Source of the DNA: Brachybacterium timonense
GTDB lineage: Bacteria > Actinomycetota > Actinomycetes > Actinomycetales > Dermabacteraceae
DNA length: 64,000 nt
Direction of reading: 5' to 3'
Assembly (NCBI RefSeq): GCF_900258505.1
Contig: NZ_LT984895.1
Location: forward strand, 1,532,261 to 1,596,260
Below the pieces are notes generated by a model, which was not told the DNA's origin, did not search any database, and saw only the letters and a list, made by a program, of their open reading frames with translations. Positions 18,415 to 27,337 of the stretch are shown here, one piece after another (the stretch's first letter is position 1; each line of letters begins with the position of its first letter). The translations under genes were made by a program, and so were the position numbers.

Positions 18415-18466
18415 GCACCGGCGTGTCCATGCGCCGGGACGAAGAGCATGCCGCGACGTGATCGCC

Positions 18467-18472
18467 TACCCT
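18467..18472 (+). promoter_or_regulatory. -10 box of a leaderless mRNA (DAHP synthase)
   Basis: TACCCT, six bases, then GTG at 18479. The gene has no ribosome site at this start, so initiation on a leaderless transcript is the simplest reading. Confidence 0.55.
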
Positions 18473-18478
18473 TGCTCC

Positions 18479-19891
18479 GTGACCCAGTTCAGCTCAGATA
18501 ATCCTGCTCGCGCTCACCGCTTCTCGCTCGCTAATGACGGCTCGGGGCTCGAAGAGCTCTCGGGCTGGCGCGCGTATCCGCGGGTGCAGCAGCCGACGTG
18601 GCCGGACGAGCAGGAGCTGGCCACAGTCTTCGACGCACTGCGTGCCGCCCCTCCACTGGTGTTCGCTGGCGAGGTGGATGTATTGCGATCCCGGATCGCC
18701 GCGGCAGCCTCGGGTGAGGCATTCCTCCTCGCCGGAGGTGACTGCGCCGAAACCTTCGCCGATGCCACCGCCGATCGGATCAGCGCGAAGATCCGCACCA
18801 TCCTGCAGATGGCCGCGGTGCTCACCTACGGTGCCTCAGTGCCTGTGGTGAAGATGGGGCGCATGGCGGGCCAGTACGCCAAGCCACGCTCGAGCGATGA
18901 GGAAACGCGCGACGGCATCACGCTGCCCACGTACCGCGGTGATGCCGTGAACTCCTTCGAGTTCACGCAGGAGTCCCGCCGCCCTGATCCGCAACGGCTG
19001 TGGCGCATGTACACCACAAGCGCTCACACGCTGAATCTGTTGCGCGCGTTCACAGGCGGCGGGTTCGCAGACCTGCGCGAGGTGCATTCGTGGAACCGGG
19101 GATTCGCTGCCACTCCCGCGTACAAGCGTTTCGAACGCCTGGCGGAGGAGATCGACAAGGCGATCCGATTCATGGACGCGATCGGTGCCGACTTCGACGC
19201 GCTCAAGGTGGTGGAGTTCTATTCCTCACATGAGGCGCTGCTGCTGGACTACGAAGAGGCGCTCGCGCGCATCGACTCTCGTACCGGTGAGGTGTACGGC
19301 TGCTCCGGGCACTTCCTGTGGATCGGCGAGCGCACGCGGCAGCTCGATGGTGCCCATGTGGACTTCATGTCTCGCCTGCGCAACCCCATCGGTGTGAAAC
19401 TCGGCCCGACAGCCACCGTCGATGACGCACTCGCACTGATCGATCGCCTCGATCCTGACCGGGAGCCGGGCCGTCTCACCTTCGTCACCCGTATGGGGGC
19501 CGACCGGATCCGTGATCGCCTGCCCGCCCTTGTGGAAGGTGTGCGCGATGCCGGCGCCCGCGTGGCATGGATGACCGATCCGATGCACGGCAACACGATC
19601 ACGTCCTCGAACGGGTACAAGACGCGCCGCTTCGATGCGATTCTCGACGAGGTGGTGGGTTTCTTCGAGGTCCACCGTGAGCTCGGCACCGTGCCGGCCG
19701 GCCTGCATATGGAGCTGACCGGGGATGATGTTACGGAGGTACTCGGCGGGACGGATCATATTGATGAGGCCGCGCTCGAAAAGCGGTACGAGACCCTCGT
19801 TGACCCCCGTCTGAACCATCAGCAGTCTCTCGAGCTCGCCTTCCTCGTGGCAGAGATGATCGCGGCCACGTCACCATCGCGGCCGAGCTGA
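18479..19891 (+). CDS. aroG: 3-deoxy-7-phosphoheptulonate synthase, class II
   Basis: First enzyme of the shikimate pathway, condensing PEP and erythrose 4-phosphate. The 470-residue protein is a class II (plant/mycobacterial type) DAHP synthase. It has GGDCAETFAD near residue 85, the long barrel with KMGRMAGQYAKPRS, HSWN and EFYSSHEALLLDYEEAL, the metal and substrate motif CSGHFLWIGERTRQ, and the C-terminal WMTDPMHGNTI with ELTGDDVTEVLGG. The start at 18479 is supported by the -10 box six bases upstream; an in-frame GTG at 18458 is the alternative. Monocistronic, followed by a hairpin. In mycobacteria the partner chorismate mutase is elsewhere, and none is seen here. Confidence 0.95.
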   Translation: MTQFSSDNPARAHRFSLANDGSGLEELSGWRAYPRVQQPTWPDEQELATVFDALRAAPPLVFAGEVDVLRSRIAAAASGEAFLLAGGDCAETFADATADRISAKIRTILQMAAVLTYGASVPVVKMGRMAGQYAKPRSSDEETRDGITLPTYRGDAVNSFEFTQESRRPDPQRLWRMYTTSAHTLNLLRAFTGGGFADLREVHSWNRGFAATPAYKRFERLAEEIDKAIRFMDAIGADFDALKVVEFYSSHEALLLDYEEALARIDSRTGEVYGCSGHFLWIGERTRQLDGAHVDFMSRLRNPIGVKLGPTATVDDALALIDRLDPDREPGRLTFVTRMGADRIRDRLPALVEGVRDAGARVAWMTDPMHGNTITSSNGYKTRRFDAILDEVVGFFEVHRELGTVPAGLHMELTGDDVTEVLGGTDHIDEAALEKRYETLVDPRLNHQQSLELAFLVAEMIAATSPSRPS

Positions 19892-19951
19892 CGCTCACGC
19901 GATCGCATGCGTGGACTGCAGATCCGCCCGACGGGCCCGTCGTCCGACTGG

Positions 19952-19979
19952 CCGACGCCGACGTAGCAGGCGGCGTCGG
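19952..19979 (+). terminator. Terminator between aroG and the converging kinase gene
   Basis: CCGACGCCG (19952-19960) pairs with CGGCGTCGG (19971-19979) over a ten-base loop in the 158-base gap between the two stops. Confidence 0.6.
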
Positions 19980-20049
19980 TGCAGCACCGGTTCCCCGCAG
20001 CTTGTGGCGCCCACGAAGCACGCGCGAGTTCTCCCGGAGGAGGCTCGTG

Positions 20050-22122
20050 CTAGAAGACGTCGATTGTGATCGTGGAGCCCTTCGCGGCTTTCGTTCCGGC
20101 TGCGGTGGACTGCTGGTACACGAGGCCGAACACCGGCTCGCCACGGTCATAGCGGACCTGCACGGTGAAACCTGCCCCTTCGAGGGCACTGCGCGCCTCC
20201 GCCTCCGGTTTGCGGAACACATCCGGCACCGCGATCATCTCGGGACCGGCCGAGATCACCAGCTCGACGGTGTCGCCACGATGACCGGTGCCACCGGACG
20301 GCGTCTGTGAGATGACAGAGCCCTTGGGAACCGAACCGGAGTGCGCAGTGGCCGTACGCACCGCGAAGCCGGCATTCTCGAGCGCGCTGCGGGCCGCGTC
20401 GGACCCCTTCCCGGTCTGATCCGGAATCTGGATCGGCACACGCCCCTGTGAGACGACGACATGCACCTCGCCGCCTGCCGGCAGCGCGTCAGCCTGCTGG
20501 GACTGCGAGATGATCTCGCCCTTCGGGACGGTCTCGGAGTACTCCGGATCGTCCTCGACCAGCACGAGCCCTACCGCTTCGACGCGACTGCGGGCCTCTT
20601 CACGGCTGAGCCCGGCAACATCGGGAACAGCGAAGGTCTCGCGCCCCTTGGAGACGACGACGCGAACATCTCCGCCACGCTTGACCACGCTGCCGCTCTC
20701 GGGGCTCGCACTGATGATGTGCCCGACAGGCACCGTCTCGCTGAACTCCTCAACGGTGCGGGTCTCGAGGTCGGCGGCTGTCAGAGCCGTTTCCGCATCC
20801 GCCAGGGTGGTGCCCACGAGCACCGGAACGGTTCGGTCCGCGCCGGGGCCGTTCATGAGATACCAGTCGGTGCCAGCCCAGGCGCTTGTGCCCAGCGACG
20901 CTACGAGCGCGAGCCCGGCCAGCGCCGCAATGGGGCGGGAACGACGACGAGTGCCGTGCGGAAGGTGACGCCCTCGGCGTGCACGGGGAGCATGCATGGT
21001 GACCGTGCGCGGTGAGCGCAGGGGATCGCTAGCCGAGGAGTCGTCGGCCGATACGTCGGGGTTGTCCGGTGATGTGGATTCACGCGCACGGTTGCTATCC
21101 CATGCCGAGCCGTCGGACTCCTCTACGGCGTCAAGGCGTGCGAGCGGGAAGGAACGCACGGCGGCTGCGGCGCTGAGCTCCTGGGCGTCCAGGGACGCGG
21201 TCAGCGCAGGCAGCTCGCCTGTAGCAGCGTCGATCGCTTCACAGGGAGCGGGGCGACGCGCGAGCACAGACGGGGCAAGGCTGGTGCGCAGCTCTCGCAC
21301 GGCATGCAGCAGCTGACGGGCGCTGCGCGGCCGCGACTCGGGGCGCCGTGCGGCGATCCACAGCACGAGTGAGTCAAGCGAGCGCGGGATTCCGTCAGCA
21401 CGACTGGAAGGCGCGGGAATGTCGTCGTGCACATGCTGGAATGCGATGTGCACGGGCTGTTCCCCGGTGAAGGGCTGGGCGCCGGTGAGCATCTCGAACA
21501 CCATCACGCCCAGCGAGTACAGGTCACTGCGCTCGTCGCACTGCCCGCGGGTGACGACCTCGGGGCTGATGTAGGCAACAGTGCCCAGCAGCGTGGCGCT
21601 CGTGGAGGAGTGTGCCGCTCCGATCGCGCGGGCAAGACCGAAATCCGCCACCTTGACCGTGCCCTCGGAGTCGATCAGCACGTTCTCCGGCTTGATGTCA
21701 CGGTGGACGATGCCGGCTTCGTGCGCTGCCGCGAGTGCTTCGAGAATCTGCGCGGTGATCTCGAGGGCTTCGTCGATCGTGAGTGCGCCGCAGCGTGCCA
21801 TGCGTTCACGCAGCGTCTCACCCTCGATCAGTTCCATCGCGAGATAGATGCGGTCGGCGTCCTCGCCCTGGTCGAACACCCCCACGACATTGCGGTGAGC
21901 GAGCCGGGCTGCGGCACGGGCTTCGCGGGCGAAACGCCGACGGAACTGCTCGTCCTGCGCCAGGTGCGGGTGCATGATCTTGAGCGCGACGACTCTGTCC
22001 AGCCGCTCATCGCGTCCGCGATGAACAGTGGCCATGCCGCCGCGCGCGATCCGCTCCTCGATGCGGTAGCGGCCGTTGAGGAGCTGGTCGGTGTCGGGGG
22101 AAGTCGACGTCGCCGAGGTCAC
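20050..22122 (-). CDS. PASTA-domain Ser/Thr protein kinase (PknL-like)
   Basis: A 690-residue transmembrane Hanks-type kinase. The cytoplasmic kinase domain (about residues 15-280) has the catalytic Lys in VALKIM, HRDIKPEN (Asp142) and DFG (160-162). A proline/serine/acidic linker follows, then a basic stretch, one membrane helix (about 396-416) and four extracellular PASTA repeats to the C-terminus (each with xxVPDVxG and a VSKG-type end). PASTA domains sense peptidoglycan fragments in related kinases. A TAGCCT -10 box ends six bases before the GTG. The divergent neighbour is homologous to Rv2175c, a known PknL substrate in M. tuberculosis, which supports the PknL-type call. Confidence 0.92.
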   Translation of the reverse strand: MTSATSTSPDTDQLLNGRYRIEERIARGGMATVHRGRDERLDRVVALKIMHPHLAQDEQFRRRFAREARAAARLAHRNVVGVFDQGEDADRIYLAMELIEGETLRERMARCGALTIDEALEITAQILEALAAAHEAGIVHRDIKPENVLIDSEGTVKVADFGLARAIGAAHSSTSATLLGTVAYISPEVVTRGQCDERSDLYSLGVMVFEMLTGAQPFTGEQPVHIAFQHVHDDIPAPSSRADGIPRSLDSLVLWIAARRPESRPRSARQLLHAVRELRTSLAPSVLARRPAPCEAIDAATGELPALTASLDAQELSAAAAVRSFPLARLDAVEESDGSAWDSNRARESTSPDNPDVSADDSSASDPLRSPRTVTMHAPRARRGRHLPHGTRRRSRPIAALAGLALVASLGTSAWAGTDWYLMNGPGADRTVPVLVGTTLADAETALTAADLETRTVEEFSETVPVGHIISASPESGSVVKRGGDVRVVVSKGRETFAVPDVAGLSREEARSRVEAVGLVLVEDDPEYSETVPKGEIISQSQQADALPAGGEVHVVVSQGRVPIQIPDQTGKGSDAARSALENAGFAVRTATAHSGSVPKGSVISQTPSGGTGHRGDTVELVISAGPEMIAVPDVFRKPEAEARSALEGAGFTVQVRYDRGEPVFGLVYQQSTAAGTKAAKGSTITIDVF

Positions 22123-22128
22123 GGCCTC

Positions 22129-22138
22129 AGGCTAGGAT
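22129..22138. promoter_or_regulatory. Overlapping divergent -10 boxes, kinase / Rv2175c-like gene
   Basis: On the minus strand TAGCCT (22134-22129) lies six bases before the kinase GTG. On the plus strand TAGGAT (22133-22138) overlaps it by two bases and points at the Rv2175c-like gene. No clear -35 is seen for either. Confidence 0.45.
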
Positions 22139-22215
22139 GCGCCGGTCCCGGTTCTGGGCAGCGACACACGGGCGCTCTGCGCCATCAGCTGGTGCGACGT
22201 GGCACCCTGGGCTGT

Positions 22216-22569
22216 GTGGACGAACTGGACGACATCATCACGCAATGGTTGACCCTGCCCGACGCAGCTGAGCAGCTCGATTGTGAGGTTTCGGTCGTGC
22301 GGCGCCTACTCGATGACGGGCAGCTGCTGGCGGTGCGCCGGGGCGCCCCCGTGGTACGGAGCATTCCAGCAGAGCTTCTCCTGGACGGGCGTGTCGTGCA
22401 GCACCTGCCCGGCACCATCACCGTGCTGCGCGACGGCGGCTTTGACGACGCTGAGGCGCTGCAATGGCTCTTCACCGAGGATGACTCGCTGCCGGGCAGG
22501 CCGATCGATCATCTGCGGCGCGGACAGCGCGGTGAAGTGCGCCGACGCGCTCAGGCCCTCGCGCTGTAG
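22216..22569 (+). CDS. Rv2175c-like winged-helix DNA-binding protein
   Basis: A 117-residue protein with the Rv2175c signature: an HTH (LPDAAEQLDCEVSVVRRLLDDGQLLAVRRG) followed by LPGTITVLRDGGFDDAEALQWLFTEDDSL and a C-terminal RRRAQALAL helix. In M. tuberculosis Rv2175c binds DNA and is regulated by PknL phosphorylation of its N-terminal tail. Here that tail is nearly absent with the GTG at 22216; an in-frame GTG at 22192 would add eight residues. The long open frame upstream to 21427 is antisense to the kinase and is not coding. Divergent from the kinase gene. Confidence 0.85.
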   Translation: MDELDDIITQWLTLPDAAEQLDCEVSVVRRLLDDGQLLAVRRGAPVVRSIPAELLLDGRVVQHLPGTITVLRDGGFDDAEALQWLFTEDDSLPGRPIDHLRRGQRGEVRRRAQALAL

Positions 22570-22603
22570 AGGCCAGGCTGCGTTGACGGCCAGTCGCGTG
22601 TCC

Positions 22604-23740
22604 TCACAGACGCAGAGGTGTGAGGTCGGTCGCGACCGCGGCGAGCTGCCCGAGCCCGGCAACACCGAGCGGACTGAGCAGCTGAGATTCCTCCAGAAGC
22701 GCCTGGGCGCGTTCGGCTCGAGTGCGCACATCGGCCGCCACGGAGTCAACGGAGCCGGTGGCGCGCATCAGGTCGCAGACGGACAGCACCTGCTCCTGCG
22801 ATGCATCGGCGCGTCCCACCGTCTCGCGTAGCACAGCCATGTCGGACGCGTCGGCTGCTGCCTCGGTGCGGGCGAGCAGCACTGTGCGTTTCCCCTCGCG
22901 GATATCGCCACCGACGGGCTTGCCCGTCAATGCTTCATCGCCGACGATGCTCAGCAGGTCATCGCGCAACTGGAAGGCGGTGCCGACATCGATAGCCCAT
23001 CGCGTGAGCTCATCGAGCAGGTCTGTGCTGGCGCCCATGAGTGCTGCGCCGATGCGGACCGGGCGATCCACGGTGTACGGCACGGTCTTCCAACGGATCA
23101 CACGCAGCGCAGCCTCTTCCGGATCTGCGGCAGAAGTGAGTCCACCAGCCTGGTGGAGGATGTCAAGGTACTGGCCGCTCATCACCTCGGTGCGCAGCAG
23201 ATCGAACTCGGCGCGGGCACGAGAAGCGCTGCCGATGTCCAGGCTCGCAGTCCGCTCAAGCTGTGCGGCCATCTGCTCTGACCAGGACAGTGCCAGGTCA
23301 CCCAACACGATCGCGGTGGCCACACCGTACTCGGCGGAGTCTCCGATCAGGTTCGCATGGCGGTGCGCTTTCTCAGCCGCCACATGCACAGCGGGTCTGC
23401 CGCGTCGCATGGGGGAGTGGTCGATCACGTCGTCGTGGATGAGGGCAGCCGCCTGCACCATTTCGATAGCGGCGCCGATGTGCGCCAGCATCGCAAGCTG
23501 CTCAGCAGATGGCGCAGTGGGAAGCGCGGCGAGGCCGCCCAGGAGGCAGAACCGCGGCCGCAGCAGTTTCCCGCCACGCAGAAAGGTCTGCAGGTGGCTC
23601 ACCAGGGCATGGACCTCGGTGCCCAGGGCCTGCAGCTCGATGTGGCGTGCGGCAAGCTCCTGCTCAAGGATCCTCTGCAGTGCAGAGACCAGATCGGTAT
23701 CGAGCTGAGTGAGCAGGGCGGCATGAGGATCAGTCGGCAT
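22604..23740 (-). CDS. Polyprenyl (geranylgeranyl-type) diphosphate synthase
   Basis: A 378-residue trans-prenyltransferase that extends allylic diphosphates with IPP; candidate products are geranylgeranyl or longer diphosphates for menaquinone side chains or carotenoids. The first Asp-rich motif is HDDVIDHSPMRRGRP, with the GGKLLRPRF substrate Arg/Lys upstream. The second Asp-rich region reads FQLRDDLLSIVGDEALTGKPVGGDIREGKRT. It belongs to the IdsA group, which sits in the same place next to Rv2175c/pknL in mycobacteria. Chain length cannot be fixed by eye. It works downstream of dxs, also in this window. Confidence 0.9.
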   Translation of the reverse strand: MPTDPHAALLTQLDTDLVSALQRILEQELAARHIELQALGTEVHALVSHLQTFLRGGKLLRPRFCLLGGLAALPTAPSAEQLAMLAHIGAAIEMVQAAALIHDDVIDHSPMRRGRPAVHVAAEKAHRHANLIGDSAEYGVATAIVLGDLALSWSEQMAAQLERTASLDIGSASRARAEFDLLRTEVMSGQYLDILHQAGGLTSAADPEEAALRVIRWKTVPYTVDRPVRIGAALMGASTDLLDELTRWAIDVGTAFQLRDDLLSIVGDEALTGKPVGGDIREGKRTVLLARTEAAADASDMAVLRETVGRADASQEQVLSVCDLMRATGSVDSVAADVRTRAERAQALLEESQLLSPLGVAGLGQLAAVATDLTPLRL

Positions 23741-23902
23741 GAAGGAACTCCCGGACAGGCGCTGCAGCTGGTGGGTGTCCTGATCCTGTCACGTGAGTCT
23801 GAAGGGGTGCACTGCTCCGTCGCGTCGCACCGTGAATCCTCCCCACGCCAACCCGTGCACAGTCCGCCGCCGTGGATCCGGCGGCCAGGGCAGGCTCGAG
23901 CC

Positions 23903-25126
23903 ATGGATGCACATCGTCACGATCCCCCACGCAGCAGTGAAGCTGACGTTCCCGACATTGCGAGGCTCGTCGCGAGCCCCACCGGGCCCGCCGAGATGAT
24001 CGCCAGAGCACAGCTGGCCATGGCCAGCGTTCCCCGAGATGTACTGCTGCTCGATGGCTGCGGACCGGATCACACCGCCGTGATCACCGCGACGCCGCTG
24101 CAGCACGTGCTCACGCCCGGCGGCCTCGAAGGAGTGGAGCGACACCTTCATGACATGCAGGAGCGCGGCGTGCATTGCGCCGATGCTCTGATCCTGCTGG
24201 ATGACGGTCGTGAGGAGGTGCCAGATCACCTGCTCGACGGTCTCGCGATCACCCTCGCCAGTCGGGTCCTCGTGGCGGCCGACCGCCTCTTGCCTGAACG
24301 CTTCGGCCTGCCCGATATCTGGATCGTCGGTGGCGGGACCGCCCGGCTCGTCGTGCTCGGGGAGCAGGATGCGCAGGGAGTGGACCTCTTGGTCTCTCCC
24401 ACGGTTCCACTGCCCGCGATCGAGGAGACGATCACGGCCGCGGGCGCCGTGCTCGACGGCACGCCGTTGCCCGCCGATACGGACAGAAACCGTGAACGCT
24501 TGGCGGAGCTCGGTCGGCATCATGCGGCCTGCGGACTGCTCAAGGGTCCTTCTCGCTGCCACGAGGCGGTGGGTGGTGATCGGCCGGATGCGAGACGGGT
24601 CATGGACGGTCTGAACGCGGTGCGCGAGGTCCTTCGACGCTGGTCGCAGCAGGAGTCAGCTGACGCGAGCATGACGGAGTGTGAACGGGTGCAGACGTGG
24701 ATCACCCTGCTCGCTCATCTGCCTCATCCGGGCGCACTCATCGACGTGCTTCCCAGCCGTGCGGAGGGCGGCGGCGACGTCAGCGAGCATCTTCTCTCCC
24801 GCATCGTGAACGACGCATCATTCGTCCCGCATCCCGACGTCATGCCTGGTGGGAGCTGCTTTGAGGTGCTCGAGCACACAGAGGGTCTGCTGGACGGGAT
24901 GCTCCAAGCCGGAGAGGACGACACGGCTCTGAGCGCCTGGTGCACGACGGTCGAGACCCTCGCCATCCTCGCCTGGTGGAGCCATCGGTACGCGCAAGCG
25001 GGGCGGTTTGCGGATCATCGCCTGGCTCACGATCGGGAGGATCCTCTGGCACTCTTGCTCGCAGCCGTGGTCTGCGGGCCGGACGTCCCCGCCTGGTGGC
25101 CCGGTGGATCATCTCCGAAGCCCTGA
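23903..25126 (+). CDS. DUF4192-family protein
   Basis: A 407-residue cytoplasmic protein resembling the actinobacterial DUF4192 family: an N-terminal alpha/beta part (PAEMIARAQLAMASVPRDVLLLDGCG) and a C-terminal helical repeat (ETLAILAWWSHRYAQAGRFADHRLAHDREDPLALLLAAVV) with the TPR-like look typical of that family. No catalytic residues are apparent and the function is unknown. The ATG at 23903 was chosen because frames reaching further upstream overlap the divergent polyprenyl synthase gene. It lies 75 bases upstream of metX in the same direction. Confidence 0.65.
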   Translation: MDAHRHDPPRSSEADVPDIARLVASPTGPAEMIARAQLAMASVPRDVLLLDGCGPDHTAVITATPLQHVLTPGGLEGVERHLHDMQERGVHCADALILLDDGREEVPDHLLDGLAITLASRVLVAADRLLPERFGLPDIWIVGGGTARLVVLGEQDAQGVDLLVSPTVPLPAIEETITAAGAVLDGTPLPADTDRNRERLAELGRHHAACGLLKGPSRCHEAVGGDRPDARRVMDGLNAVREVLRRWSQQESADASMTECERVQTWITLLAHLPHPGALIDVLPSRAEGGGDVSEHLLSRIVNDASFVPHPDVMPGGSCFEVLEHTEGLLDGMLQAGEDDTALSAWCTTVETLAILAWWSHRYAQAGRFADHRLAHDREDPLALLLAAVVCGPDVPAWWPGGSSPKP

Positions 25127-25201
25127 TGCTCGTTCTCAGGTTCGCATCGTGGGTCGCGGGGTGATCAGAGCAGCAACCGGTGCGGGAAGGAGCTGACTGC
25201 T

Positions 25202-26500
25202 ATGGCGGTGGTGGCGGGCACGTCAACTGCGCCCTCGAGCGCGACCCCGACGGCGTGGACCGCGGGAGCGAAGCCTTCGAACGAACCCACCCGGGGACGG
25301 GCCGAGCGCGCCGATGTTCATGCCGAGTGGGCCATCGATGCGGACGGCTCTCGCGAACCGGGCAGCAATAGCGCGAGCAGCTCCTCATCTGTCACGGGCG
25401 CATGGCGTCCTGGGGGCCTGCCGGGCAACAGACAATTCGCGCAGCTGGGTGCGCTGCACCTCGAATCGGGCGCAGTGCTTCCCCAGGTGCGCCTTGCCTA
25501 CGAGACATGGGGGCAGCTGAACGCTGACCGCTCCAACGCCGTGCTCGTCCTGCACGCCCTCACCGGCGACTCGCACGTCTGCGGCCCAGCGGGGCCCGGC
25601 CATCCGAGCGAGGGCTGGTGGCCCTCTGTGGTCGGTCCCGGACGCCCAATCGACACCGAGCGCTGGTTCGTGATCGCTGCGAACGTGCTCGGCGGCTGTC
25701 AAGGCAGCACAGGACCGAGCTCACCCGGCCTCGACGGCCGCCCCTGGGGCAGCCGCTTCCCGTCCCTGACCATCCGCGATCAGGTAGCGGCGGAGATCGC
25801 CCTGGCGGACCACCTGGGCATTGACAGTTTCGCGCTCGTCATCGGCGGATCCATGGGCGGGATGCGCGCGGTGGAGTGGGCGGTCACCGTGCCACATCGT
25901 GTGCAGCGACTTGTTCTCACCGCGACCGGTGCACGTGCCAGCGCCGACCAGATTGCCTGGAACAGTGCCCAGGTCGCCGCGATCCACGCCGACCCCGGTT
26001 TCGCAGGTGGTGACTACTACGACCACGCTCTCGGTGGCGGACCTCATACCGGACTGGGCATCGCTCGCCGAATCGCCCACACCACCTACCGTGCAGCTGA
26101 TCAGCTCGAGGAACGCTTCGGAAACCAAGCACAGCACGGAGAGGACCCGCTGCACGGCACGGGGCGACACCAGGTCACCAGCTATCTCGACCATCACGCC
26201 GACAAGCTGATCCGCCGTTTCGACGCGAACTCCTACCTCGTGCTCGTCCGAGCCATGAACACCCACGATGTAGGACGCGACAGGGGAGGTCTGGAGGAAG
26301 CACTGGGGAGAATCCGTGCCCGCACTCTGGTGATCTCCTTCGACTCGGATCGACTGTTCCCGCCCGCCATGGCGACCCGCATGGCTCAGGCGATCCCCGG
26401 TGCGCACGAGCACCTGGCCTCCTCCCCGGTCGGACATGATGCTTTCCTGCTGCCGCATCCAGATGTCGAGCAGTGGGTGAGGGACTTTCTTGGGTCATGA
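25202..26500 (+). CDS. metX: Homoserine O-acetyltransferase
   Basis: Acetylates homoserine with acetyl-CoA in methionine synthesis. The alpha/beta-hydrolase fold protein has 432 residues. Its triad is visible: Ser217 in GGSMGGMRAVEW, the Asp in SFDSDRLFPP, and the His in VGHDAFLLP. LAYETWG, ALTGDSHV and NVLGGCQGSTGP are MetX hallmarks that separate it from other hydrolases. GGAAGG lies about ten bases before the ATG. The first 60-70 residues are a low-complexity Ser/Ala/Thr-rich extension absent from most homologues, so a later start is possible. No metY is adjacent and no SAM riboswitch was recognised upstream. Confidence 0.92.
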   Translation: MAVVAGTSTAPSSATPTAWTAGAKPSNEPTRGRAERADVHAEWAIDADGSREPGSNSASSSSSVTGAWRPGGLPGNRQFAQLGALHLESGAVLPQVRLAYETWGQLNADRSNAVLVLHALTGDSHVCGPAGPGHPSEGWWPSVVGPGRPIDTERWFVIAANVLGGCQGSTGPSSPGLDGRPWGSRFPSLTIRDQVAAEIALADHLGIDSFALVIGGSMGGMRAVEWAVTVPHRVQRLVLTATGARASADQIAWNSAQVAAIHADPGFAGGDYYDHALGGGPHTGLGIARRIAHTTYRAADQLEERFGNQAQHGEDPLHGTGRHQVTSYLDHHADKLIRRFDANSYLVLVRAMNTHDVGRDRGGLEEALGRIRARTLVISFDSDRLFPPAMATRMAQAIPGAHEHLASSPVGHDAFLLPHPDVEQWVRDFLGS

Positions 26501-26556
26501 CTCAGGTAACCTGATCCGGTCGGGTCTCACCGCAGTGCCGCGGGGATACCGGCACA

Positions 26557-26579
26557 CACCGCAGGGCGGGCCTGCGGTG
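26557..26579 (+). terminator. Hairpin between metX and the stress-protein gene
   Basis: CACCGCAGG (26557-26565) and its exact complement (26571-26579) with a five-base loop. It may terminate metX or be part of the leader of the next gene; a TAACCT -10-like box lies just upstream at 26507-26512 inside the odd palindrome TCAGGTAACCTGA. Confidence 0.5.
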
Positions 26580-26611
26580 ACCACCGGCGGGAGAGGACGG
26601 TCAGGTCGGCC

Positions 26612-27016
26612 ATGAGCATCGTTGTCGCGTTCGCGCCGTCCGCCCAGGGGCGTGCAGCGCTGAACGCTGGACTCGCGCAGGCCCGACGCACGAGCGACCA
26701 CCTGATCATCGCCGCTCACCAGTACCACGACCCCGATAACGGCCGCATGGCCGCGGATGAGGCAGAGATCCGTCGCGCCCTCGATGAGCTTGAAGGGCAT
26801 GATGTCGACGTCACCGTGATCCAGGACAGCGAGCAGGAGGCGGGTGACTTCCTGCTCACGACAGCTGAGGAGCAGCAGGCGTCCTGCATCGTGATCGGAC
26901 TGCGCCGCAAGTCTCCGATCGGCAAACTCTCCCTCGGCGCCGCCGCTCGTCGCGTCGTCCTGGGATCCCCGTGCCCCGTCCTGACGGTCAAGGACGGTCT
27001 GCCGAACGCGTCATGA
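26612..27016 (+). CDS. Universal stress protein (UspA family)
   Basis: A 134-residue single-domain UspA protein. The ATP-binding signature is present near the C-terminus (IGLRRKSPIGKLSLGAAARR and then VVLGSPCPVLTV, the G-x2-G-x9-G-S type pattern), so it likely belongs to the nucleotide-binding subgroup. Its role is in stress or dormancy physiology; no specific partner is indicated. The gene stands alone between metX and the sigma factor. Confidence 0.88.
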   Translation: MSIVVAFAPSAQGRAALNAGLAQARRTSDHLIIAAHQYHDPDNGRMAADEAEIRRALDELEGHDVDVTVIQDSEQEAGDFLLTTAEEQQASCIVIGLRRKSPIGKLSLGAAARRVVLGSPCPVLTVKDGLPNAS

Positions 27017-27337
27017 CGCACCGGCGCTGATAAGCAGGACGGCTCGTGGCGGCACACCACGCCGTCGGTATGGGCGCCTCGGGATGGACTTGCCGCGCGC
27101 TGCACATCGTGCCATCGACGGTGTGTCGTCGGCGTTGTCCGCCGCGGGAATAACCTGCCAGTGCGAGCGTTATACTCGTGGGGCTTGACGGCGACGCACC
27201 TTCGTGCGCCGTGAAACGGCTGAATAGTGCTGGATCCTCGGGATCCAACACACGCGGACGTCGGTCCGCAGGCCCCGTTGAGATGACCATGCCCGAGCTG
27301 GGCGGAGCTGCTGCGGCACCGCCGGAAGAAGGAATCC
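27017..27337 (+). other. Intergenic region and leader of the principal sigma factor gene
   Basis: About 320 bases without a supported gene. TATACT at 27171-27176 is the best -10 box in it, giving a leader of about 160 bases. The leader has several inverted repeats: TGGATCC/GGATCCA around 27230-27247 and CGGAC/GTCCG near 27255-27268. A short frame from 27178 lacks a ribosome site and is not called. No known riboswitch was recognised; leader control of sigma factor synthesis is possible. Confidence 0.5.
27171..27176 (+). promoter_or_regulatory. Candidate -10 box for the sigma factor gene
   Basis: TATACT, a near-consensus -10; the -35 region is weak. Confidence 0.5.

Noticed and set aside
21427-22215. 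Long upstream extension of the Rv2175c-like gene
   Set aside because: It is antisense to the kinase domain and its translation has no similarity to the family; the homologous part starts at 22216.
25127-25201. Possible SAM riboswitch upstream of metX
   Set aside because: Only 75 bases, without the conserved SAM-I core or long P1 stem.
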